Source: Chloroflexota bacterium
GTDB taxonomy: Bacteria > Chloroflexota > Dehalococcoidia > Lucifugimonadales > UBA3495
DNA: 5,585 bases
Assembly (NCBI GenBank): GCA_028874675.1
Contig: JAPPJA010000390.1
Location: forward strand, 1 to 5,585
Reading direction: 5' to 3'
In this document: positions 1 through 4,693 of the stretch, piece by piece
Position numbering within the stretch: the first letter of the stretch is position 1
Layout of the letters: each line of letters opens with the position of its first letter
The notes under the pieces: generated by a model
Databases searched by the model: none
Seen by the model: only the letters and a program-made list of their open reading frames with translations
What the model was told of the DNA's origin: nothing
Program-made: the position numbers and the translations under genes

Positions 1-873
1 GTGCAGCGGCACGGGGCCATGCTTATGGTGCATGCCGAAGACGACGACATGGTCCAGCACATGTACCGCAAACTGACGGAGCAGGAGCAGACGGAGTGGT
101 GGAACATGCACCTGGTCCACAGCAACGAGTCCGAGGACGTCTCATTCCGGCGGGTGCTGCGGGTGGCGGAATGGACGGGTTCGCCGGTGTATTTCGTCCA
201 CGTCAGCGCGCGGGAGGGCCTGACCGCCGTCCTGGAAGCCCGGGCAAACGGGCGGCCCGTTTATGGGGAGACCCTGCACAACTACTGCTGCTTCAATGCC
301 GATAATTACAAGGAAGAGAACGGCATGAAGTACCACACTTACCCGTCCCTGAAATCGGAAGAGGACCGGCAGGCCCTGTGGCGGGGAATAGTCCAGGGCG
401 GGCTGAGCACCATGGCCACAGACGAATACTGCACGTCCTGGGACGTGAAGATTTCGGGCAAGCTGGTAACCGACGTGACCGGCGGGCACAACGGGGCGGA
501 GACGCGGATGGGTGTCACGTTCAGCGAAGGGGTGTCGCGCCAGGGAATGTCATTGCAGCGCTTTGTGGACGTGACCTCGGCCAACGCCGCCAAGATTATG
601 GGTCTCTACCCCCGGAAGGGCGTCATCGCCCCGGGCAGCGACGCGGATATTGTACTGATAGACCCATCCATCAAGCGGCCCCTGACCATGGACGATTTCC
701 ACATTTCCGACTACAGCATATGGGAAGGGTTCGAGGCGGCGGGCTGGCCGGTAATGACCATATTGCGGGGCATGGTAGCGGTGGAAGACGGCAGACTGCG
801 CACCGGAAACGGGAGCGGCAAGTTCGTCCGCCGCAAGGTGGACCCGGAAGTGGCCAACCGTCCCGCCGCTTAG
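1..873 (+). CDS. Dihydropyrimidinase/hydantoinase-family amidohydrolase, 3' part (5' end outside window)
   Basis: This is the C-terminal 290 residues of a cyclic-amidohydrolase superfamily enzyme (dihydropyrimidinase, D-hydantoinase, phenylhydantoinase), which hydrolyses cyclic amide rings at a binuclear metal centre in the cytoplasm. Seen in the sequence: VHAEDDD (H11) and VYFVHVS (H67) match the third and fourth metal-ligand histidines. MATDEY (D141) matches the catalytic metal-ligand aspartate. HNGAETRMG (N164) matches the substrate-contacting NG[VA]E motif. The segment TSANAAKIMGLYPRKGVIAPGSDADIVLID is the typical C-terminal signature. Family members are about 450-480 residues, so some 170-190 are missing, including the HxH ligands and the carboxylated lysine. 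The open frame runs to base 1, so the GTG there need not be the start. Two motifs deviate: ATDEYCTSW replaces the usual TDHCPF, and TYPSLKS replaces SPPLR. The exact substrate cannot be assigned. It is transcribed convergently to the lipB/2-oxo-acid dehydrogenase cluster and ends at its own terminator. Confidence 0.88.
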   Translation: MQRHGAMLMVHAEDDDMVQHMYRKLTEQEQTEWWNMHLVHSNESEDVSFRRVLRVAEWTGSPVYFVHVSAREGLTAVLEARANGRPVYGETLHNYCCFNADNYKEENGMKYHTYPSLKSEEDRQALWRGIVQGGLSTMATDEYCTSWDVKISGKLVTDVTGGHNGAETRMGVTFSEGVSRQGMSLQRFVDVTSANAAKIMGLYPRKGVIAPGSDADIVLIDPSIKRPLTMDDFHISDYSIWEGFEAAGWPVMTILRGMVAVEDGRLRTGNGSGKFVRRKVDPEVANRPAA

Positions 874-900
874 GGGACCCTACCGGCAGGCAAGAAAGTT

Positions 901-930
901 GGGGCGCCGGAGAGGCGCCCCTTTTTCGTT
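901..930 (+). terminator. Rho-independent terminator of the amidohydrolase gene
   Basis: A perfect 8-bp GC stem (GGGGCGCC at 901-908, GGCGCCCC at 914-921) with loop GGAGA is followed directly by TTTTT and then CGTTT. It begins 27 nt after the TAG stop at 871-873. On the opposite strand the hairpin is followed by AACTTTCTTG, a weaker U-tract, so poor bidirectional activity against transcripts from lipB is possible. Confidence 0.92.
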
Positions 931-1005
931 TGCCCGTTCTTTAATTGACCTGGATTGGGCTTGACGCCGCAGATGTGTTTGTACCTGACTTCATTGCGCT
1001 TGAAA

Positions 1006-1034
1006 CTGGCGAAAGCCGGAATCCGGAACCCTGA
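1006..1034. repeat. Partial hairpin-repeat fragment
   Basis: CTGGC-GAAA-GCCGG (1006-1019) forms a 5-bp stem with one G-T wobble and a GAAA loop, followed by AATCCGGAACCCTGAC. The last part resembles GAGAACCTGAC at 1096-1106 and the complement of the sequence at 1118-1128. Right arms reading GGCGAAAGCCGGAATCC are familiar from widespread bacterial intergenic palindromes. Here the left outer arm has decayed, so this looks like a relic copy. Confidence 0.5.
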
Positions 1035-1039
1035 CCGGT

Positions 1040-1189
1040 CTAGTGGTTCAACTGCTTTGAAATGATGGTTGGCGTTTGTCTTTCGCCATTCCCTTGAGAA
1101 CCTGACTTACATATTTTGTCGAGGTTCCCGCCTGCGCGGGAACGACGGTTTAGCCCGAACCCATCAATACAAACCAGTTGAGCTACGAG
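1040..1189. repeat. About 150-bp imperfect palindrome: two inverted diverged copies of one element
   Basis: The outer arms 1040-1068 and 1161-1189 are inverted copies with 23 of 29 matches by hand alignment. Their inner 21 bases (1048-1068 against 1161-1181) match at 18 of 21. Similarity continues inward with gaps: CGCCATTCCC (1085-1093 region) corresponds to CGTCGTTCCC read on the minus strand (about 1129-1146), and GAACCTGAC (1098-1106) corresponds to GAACCTCGAC read on the minus strand (1118-1127). The two copies meet at an AT-rich centre, TTACATATTTT (1107-1117). There is no transposase, so it resembles a MITE or a REP/BIME-type composite. I saw no clear target-site duplication. Confidence 0.6.
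1124..1143. repeat. 8-bp hairpin repeat GTTCCCGC-CTGC-GCGGGAAC
   Basis: A perfect 8-bp stem with a CTGC loop lies inside the right copy of the larger palindrome and is followed by GACGG. It has the layout of widespread bacterial hairpin repeats of the form NTTCCC-N8-GGGAAN followed by (A/G)ACG, of which neisserial dRS3 is a named example. The outer pair here is G-C where the commoner form has A-T, a paired change that keeps the stem. There is no U-tract on either strand, so it is not an intrinsic terminator. Confidence 0.75.
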
Positions 1190-1289
1190 TTTCCAAACTG
1201 CCTCCCAAATGGCTGCTCTCGCGTTCAGTAACGGGAGATGGGTCGGCCAGCCGGTGCCTTCCGAGTACGTTTCGTCCGGGGCATGGTTG

Positions 1290-2039
1290 TCAGTCCAGGG
1301 TTTCCTTGTCCATCTCCACCCGAACTATGTCCCCCATCCGGAAGCCCATGCCTTCACCGAAGCGGTAGGCCACCCGTTCCTGGAAGTCTTCCATCAGGGG
1401 CGGTCTGGTCCCTGCTGCAATGCTGCCCAGCACTTGTGAAATGGAAGTGACCGGCCGGTCCGTTATGCCGCAGGGCACGATGAGACCGAACTTGGACAGG
1501 TCGGGGTTTACGTTGATGGCGAAGCCGTGGTGGGCGATGTGGCGGCTGATCTTCACGCCGATGGCGGCGATCTTGGCGCCGTCCACCCAGACGCCGGTGA
1601 GCCCCGGCTCAACGCCCGCCTGGATTCCCAGGTCTGCCAGGGCGGCGATGACCACCTGCTCCAGGGTGCGGACGTACTTCAATGGGCCGCCCCAGTCCCG
1701 CAGGTTGACGATGGGGTAGGCCACCAACTGGCCCGGGCCGTGGTAGGTAACCTGCCCTCCCCGGTCCGTTTCCACCACGCTGACGCCCTCGCAGGCCAGT
1801 TCATAGCGTGAGGCAGGAATATGTTCCGGCCTGGACAGCCTCCCCCGGGTGACAACGTGGGGGTGTTGCAGCAGAAGCAGGGTGTTGGGTTCGTTGCCGG
1901 CGTGGACCGCGTCAACCAGGTCGGTCTGAAGATCCCAGGCACGGCCGTATTCGACCGTTCCAAGGGCGACGACCTGGCAGAAGGGCTTTTCGGGGGCCGG
2001 CAGTGAACCGGCCAGGGGTTGGTCCAGAAGATTGCTCAT
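1290..2039 (-). CDS. lipB: Octanoyl-[acyl carrier protein]:protein N-octanoyltransferase (lipoate biosynthesis)
   Basis: LipB transfers octanoyl from octanoyl-ACP to the lipoyl-domain lysine of 2-oxo-acid dehydrogenase E2 subunits and GcvH, the first step of endogenous lipoate synthesis in the cytoplasm. The protein has 249 residues from the chosen start (E. coli LipB is about 213). Seen: the family signature RGGQVTYHGPGQLVAYP (93-109), the catalytic lysine in AKIAAIG (K156) and the acyl-accepting cysteine in IVPCGI (C190). The lysine and cysteine are 34 residues apart, as in characterised LipB, with HGFAINVNPDLSKF between. The ATG at 2039 is preferred over an in-frame GTG at 2078 for two reasons. 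It has a GGAG site 11 nt upstream, and the GTG lies in a hairpin repeat and would add 13 residues unlike LipB. It lies 90 nt after the E2 gene on the same strand and modifies that gene's product. LipA is not in the window. Confidence 0.95.
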   Translation of the reverse strand: MSNLLDQPLAGSLPAPEKPFCQVVALGTVEYGRAWDLQTDLVDAVHAGNEPNTLLLLQHPHVVTRGRLSRPEHIPASRYELACEGVSVVETDRGGQVTYHGPGQLVAYPIVNLRDWGGPLKYVRTLEQVVIAALADLGIQAGVEPGLTGVWVDGAKIAAIGVKISRHIAHHGFAINVNPDLSKFGLIVPCGITDRPVTSISQVLGSIAAGTRPPLMEDFQERVAYRFGEGMGFRMGDIVRVEMDKETLD

Positions 2040-2050
2040 GCGCGGGAAGT

Positions 2051-2054
2051 CTCC
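2051..2054 (-). promoter_or_regulatory. Ribosome binding site deciding the lipB start
   Basis: The minus strand reads GGAG, then 11 nt, then ATG at 2039. The spacing is slightly long, but the upstream alternative (GTG at 2078) sits in the loop of an intergenic palindrome, so the ATG is the better start. Confidence 0.6.
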
Positions 2055-2068
2055 ATACAAGCAAATCA

Positions 2069-2093
2069 GGGCAACCACAAGGGTTGCCCCTAC
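2069..2093. repeat. Hairpin repeat between E2 and lipB
   Basis: GGGCAACC (2069-2076) pairs perfectly with GGTTGCCC (2082-2089) around loop ACAAG, followed by CTAC. On the coding strand it reads GTAGGGGCAACC...GGTTGCCC. Palindromes of the form GTAGGGGC...GCCC are, to my recollection, frequent in intergenic DNA of Chloroflexota and other environmental bacteria. No U-tract follows on the transcribed strand, so it is not a standard terminator. In the mRNA it would lie between the E2 stop and the lipB ribosome binding site, where it could affect processing or stability. Confidence 0.7.
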
Positions 2094-2129
2094 GATCAGT
2101 TACCAGGTTCCAGCGGGTTGACAGGATTA

Positions 2130-3551
2130 TCAGGCGTTGTCGGGCCCGACTTCTTCCAGCCGGCGTTTCATGGACTGCATGAAGGCGCTGGACTCGGCGC
2201 CGTCGTTAATGCGGTGGTCGAAGGACATGCAGAGGTTCATCATTGAGCGGATGGCGATGGCGTCGTTGATGACCACCGGCCGCTTCTGAATCGCCTCGGT
2301 GGTCATAATGGCCGCCTGCGGGTAGTTGATAATGGGCTGGGAAACCACCGAACCCAGGGCTCCCGTGTTATTCAGGGTGAAGGTGCCGCCCTGGACGTCG
2401 TCGATGGTCAGCTTGTTATCCCGGGCCCGCTGGGCGAGGTCGGCCACCGCGTGGGCCAGGCCGGAAAGGCTGAGGCGGTCGGCGTTGTGAATAACGGGGA
2501 CCACCAGGCCGTTGGGGGCGGCAACGGCCAGACCGATGTTCAGCCTCTTCTTCAGTACAATCTTGTCCTCACCCCAGGTGGCGTTGAAGGTGGGGTTCTC
2601 CTTCAGTGTTTCGACCAGGGCCCGCAGCACGAAGGGCAGGTAGGTCAGGTCAACGCCCTCGCGCTGGCGGAAGGACTCGCGCATGGCAGTTCGCGCGGCC
2701 ACCAGGCTGGTAACGTCCACCTCCACTGTGCTCCAGGCGTGGGGTATCCGGCTGACGCTGCGGACCATGGCCTCGGCAATCATGCGGCGGACCGGGGTCA
2801 GGGGCAGAAATTCCTCGTCGCCTGCTTCCGACGACTCTGGCTGGGGTGCAGGGGCGGCGGGGGCTGCTTCCTTACTGTCCAGGTACTTGAGGACATCGTC
2901 CCGGGTGATGCGGCCACCCATGCCGGTGCCGGTGATGAGAGCCAGGTCAACGTCGTGGTCGCGGGCGAGGCGGCGTACGGCGGGCGAGAGCCGGGCGCGG
3001 CCATCCCGGCCGGACGCGGTCACCACGGGGGTCTCGATGGCGACCTGAGCGGCGAGGGATGCAGCCAGCGCGGCGGCAGGTTCCGGCGGCGGGGCCGGCG
3101 GGCTGTCGTCGCCCGCGCCGCCCCCGGTGGGGCCGATCATGGTGGCGGAAGTGTTCAGGTAGCCGATCCGGCTGACGGGGGGCGCTTCCTGCGCCGGGAC
3201 CGGTTCAGGAATGGAAGCCGGCGTTGCTTCCGAAACGGCGGGTGCACCGGTGGCGGCGGATTTTACTTCCCCAGGTTCGGCGGGGACAGGTTCGGCGGAA
3301 GCGGACTGGCCGTCGGCGGTCTCCACCTCGGCGATGGGGGCGCCCATGGGAATGGTCTGGCCTTCCTCGGCCAGGATTTTCAGGAGGGACCCGTCAACCG
3401 GCGAAGGAACTTCCATAGTGACCTTGTCGGTCACCACTTCCACCAGGGGCTCGAAGCGTTCAATCCGGTCGCCCGGCTGCTTGAGCCATTTGCCGATGGT
3501 GCCTTCGACGACCGATTCGCCGACGTGGGGAAGTTCTATAGTCTGGGCCAA
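2130..3551 (-). CDS. bkdB: Dihydrolipoamide acyltransferase (E2) of a branched-chain type 2-oxo-acid dehydrogenase complex
   Basis: E2 is the structural core of the complex: its lipoyl arm takes the acyl group from E1 and the catalytic domain passes it to CoA. The protein has 473 residues. An N-terminal lipoyl domain spans about 1-78 with the lipoylated lysine K43 in VVTDKVTMEVPSP. A Pro/Ala/Glu-rich linker follows (about 79-185). A peripheral subunit-binding domain (about 186-224) reads RLSPAVRRLARDHDVDL...GRITRDDVLKYL. After a second linker comes the acyltransferase domain (about 247-470), with NNTGALGS (394-401) and the catalytic FDHRINDG (H446, D450). The start is TTG at 3551: an in-frame TAA at 3570-3572 blocks extension, and the next Met lies inside the lipoyl domain. 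There is a single lipoyl domain. It sits between E1-beta and lipB on the same strand, so the neighbouring LipB is expected to modify K43. The branched-chain assignment rests mainly on the neighbouring E1; a pyruvate or mixed substrate range remains possible. Confidence 0.93.
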   Translation of the reverse strand: MAQTIELPHVGESVVEGTIGKWLKQPGDRIERFEPLVEVVTDKVTMEVPSPVDGSLLKILAEEGQTIPMGAPIAEVETADGQSASAEPVPAEPGEVKSAATGAPAVSEATPASIPEPVPAQEAPPVSRIGYLNTSATMIGPTGGGAGDDSPPAPPPEPAAALAASLAAQVAIETPVVTASGRDGRARLSPAVRRLARDHDVDLALITGTGMGGRITRDDVLKYLDSKEAAPAAPAPQPESSEAGDEEFLPLTPVRRMIAEAMVRSVSRIPHAWSTVEVDVTSLVAARTAMRESFRQREGVDLTYLPFVLRALVETLKENPTFNATWGEDKIVLKKRLNIGLAVAAPNGLVVPVIHNADRLSLSGLAHAVADLAQRARDNKLTIDDVQGGTFTLNNTGALGSVVSQPIINYPQAAIMTTEAIQKRPVVINDAIAIRSMMNLCMSFDHRINDGAESSAFMQSMKRRLEEVGPDNA

Positions 3552-3558
3552 GGTTTCA

Positions 3559-3566
3559 CCACCCCT
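3559..3566 (-). promoter_or_regulatory. Ribosome binding site for the TTG start of E2
   Basis: The minus strand reads AGGGGTGG, then 7 nt (TGAAACC), then TTG at 3551. The purine-rich, G-rich site at good spacing supports initiation at this rare start codon. The in-frame stop TAA at 3570-3572 leaves no ATG or GTG alternative upstream. Confidence 0.6.
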
Positions 3567-3572
3567 GGGTTA

Positions 3573-3610
3573 AGTAAACGAACCTACGAATGGGTACGAA
3601 TTTCCACCAA
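3573..3610 (-). repeat. Degenerate tandem TTCGT-type repeats upstream of E2
   Basis: Read on the minus strand, four consecutive units of 10, 10, 8 and 10 nt begin TTGGT, TTCGT, TTCGT and TTCGT: TTGGTGGAAA, TTCGTACCCA, TTCGTAGG, TTCGTTTACT. They fill much of the 103-nt gap before the E2 gene. They could be a relic of a short-period intergenic repeat or a set of protein-binding sites; the sequence alone cannot decide. Confidence 0.45.
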
Positions 3611-3638
3611 TTAAACTATGCCAAGAGAGCGACCAAAT

Positions 3639-3650
3639 GTGAATGTTCAC
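3639..3650. promoter_or_regulatory. Small palindrome GTGAATGTTCAC, possible operator
   Basis: It has 5-bp arms GTGAA and TTCAC around TG. After one mismatched position the arms gain two more pairs (AA at 3636-3637, TT at 3652-3653). It lies 5 nt beyond the E1-beta stop codon, in the E1-beta/E2 gap. Its size and symmetry suit a dimeric repressor site, but a 12-bp palindrome can arise by chance and I see no convincing promoter beside it. Confidence 0.25.
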
Positions 3651-3654
3651 TTTC

Positions 3655-4641
3655 CTAGTAGGTCGCCAGGTTGCGCAGGGCCTGGGCTATCTTCTGGGTG
3701 TTGGGCATGTAGGCGTCTTCGAGGGTTTGGGCGAAGGGCATGGTGGGCACGTCGGGGCCGCAAACCCTGCCGATGGGGGCGTCCAGGTAGTCGAAGGCCT
3801 GGTCGGCGGCCAGGGCGGCGATTTCGGAGCCTATGCCGCCGGTGATGTTGTCTTCATGGACAATGAGCAGTTTGCCGGTCTTTTTCACCGACTCCAGGAC
3901 ACTCTCCGTATCCAGCGGTTTCAGGGTGCGGAGGTCCACCACTTCCACCTGGGCCAAGCCCTCGGCGGCCAACAGTTCGGCAGCTTCCAGGCAATAGTGG
4001 ACCGTCAGGCCATAGCTGACTACCGTGATGTTGCTTCCCGGACGCTTGACTTCCGCCTTGCCAATGGGGAGAACATAGTCCTCTTCCGGTACATCGCCGC
4101 GCACCAGGCGGTAGGTCTTCTTGTGCTCCAGGAAGACCACCGGGTTGTTGTCGCGAATGGCAGACTTGAGCAGGCCCTTGGCGTCGTAGGGGGTGGCCGG
4201 CGCGACCACCTTCAGGCCCGGAGTGTGGAAGAAGTACGCCTCCACATTCTGGGAATGGAACAGGCCGCCGCGAATGCCGCCGCCGTAGGGAATGCGGATG
4301 GTAACCGGCGCATTGAGGCTGCCATCGCTGCCGTAGCAGACGCGGGCCGCCTCGCCGATTAACTGGTTGACCGCGGGCCAGAGGAAGTCGGCGAACTCCA
4401 CCTCGGGGATGGGACGCATGCCCCGGAAGGAGGCGCCCAGGGCAATGCCCATAATGGAGGCCTCGGCCAGGGGCGTGTCGATAACCCGCTCGGGGCCGAA
4501 CTCCTCAATAAAGCCCTGGGTGGCTAGGAACACACCGCCGCGCCAGCCCACGTCCTCGCCCATAACGAAGACGTGCTCGTCGCGCTGCATTTCCTCCCAC
4601 ATGGCTTCCCGTACGGCTTCTATTACGCTCTTGACGGCCAT
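3655..4641 (-). CDS. bkdAB: 2-oxo-acid dehydrogenase E1 component, beta subunit (2-oxoisovalerate type)
   Basis: This is the beta subunit of the thiamine-diphosphate-dependent E1 (alpha2beta2), which decarboxylates the 2-oxo acid and reductively acylates the E2 lipoyl group. At 328 residues it has the normal family length. Seen: the N-terminal pyrimidine-binding domain with VFVMGEDVGWRGGVF (24-38) and the conserved DTPLAEASIMG, whose E60 matches the glutamate that activates the cofactor. PYGGGIRGGLFHSQNVEAYF (118-137) and PGLKVVAPATPYDAKGLL follow. The C-terminal transketolase-like domain includes VVDLRTLKPLD (234-244) and LLIVHEDNITGGIGSE. The start is ATG at 4641, with AAGGAAG (GGA core 6 nt upstream) as ribosome binding site. 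It follows E1-alpha by 52 nt and precedes E2 by 103 nt, all on one strand, so cotranscription is likely. PDH E1-beta is the main alternative; the partner subunit favours branched-chain substrates. Confidence 0.94.
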   Translation of the reverse strand: MAVKSVIEAVREAMWEEMQRDEHVFVMGEDVGWRGGVFLATQGFIEEFGPERVIDTPLAEASIMGIALGASFRGMRPIPEVEFADFLWPAVNQLIGEAARVCYGSDGSLNAPVTIRIPYGGGIRGGLFHSQNVEAYFFHTPGLKVVAPATPYDAKGLLKSAIRDNNPVVFLEHKKTYRLVRGDVPEEDYVLPIGKAEVKRPGSNITVVSYGLTVHYCLEAAELLAAEGLAQVEVVDLRTLKPLDTESVLESVKKTGKLLIVHEDNITGGIGSEIAALAADQAFDYLDAPIGRVCGPDVPTMPFAQTLEDAYMPNTQKIAQALRNLATY

Positions 4642-4693
4642 TGGTCTTCCTTAACTGGTTTTTCCACTCAGGGCACGAAGCTGCTCGAAGGGG

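Larger units (their letters stand above)
874..1289. other. Convergent intergenic region, repeat-bearing, no credible gene
   Basis: These 416 bases separate the 3' ends of the amidohydrolase (+) and lipB (-). After the terminator, 931-1005 holds nothing I recognise except the 9-mer ACCTGACTT (983-991), which recurs at 1100-1108. Bases 1006-1189 consist of related palindromic repeat sequence (separate entries). In 1190-1289, just downstream of lipB, I see no gene and no convincing terminator for lipB. Short open frames exist, but they read through the repeat or run on antisense to lipB. Confidence 0.7.

Noticed and set aside
1161..1195. tRNA-like string on the minus strand (CTCGTAGCTCAACTGGTTT, like a tRNA D-arm)
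   Set aside because: No matching acceptor stem, anticodon arm or T-arm at proper spacing. The sequence is explained as the right arm of the inverted repeat.
1190..1289. Possible intrinsic terminator for lipB downstream of its stop
   Set aside because: The only local symmetry is CGGC-CA-GCCG near 1242-1251, which is too short and has no U-tract on the minus strand.
1069..1368. 99-codon plus-strand open frame in the intergenic region
   Set aside because: It reads through the hairpin repeat (giving SRLRGNDG, a string often produced by translating this repeat type) and then runs antisense into the lipB 3' end. There is no ribosome binding site or domain support.
2101..2135. Short repeat-like sequence at the E2 3' end (GACAGGATTATCAGG)
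   Set aside because: It resembles common ACAGGATT-type intergenic repeats, but only about one and a half units are present and part of it is the end of the E2 reading frame.
2451..3614. Long 387-codon plus-strand open frame opposite the E2 gene
   Set aside because: It is a Gly/Arg-rich translation with no recognisable domain, produced by the GC-rich codon pattern of the E2 gene, whose own product is unmistakable.
3552..3654. Sigma-70-type promoter in the E1-beta/E2 gap
   Set aside because: TTGGCA and TACTTA strings occur, but no pair with good -35/-10 matches and 16-18-nt spacing was found, so I do not call a promoter.
3643..4362. 239-codon plus-strand open frame opposite E1-beta
   Set aside because: It is an antisense shadow of a conserved E1-beta gene; the predicted protein has no family features.
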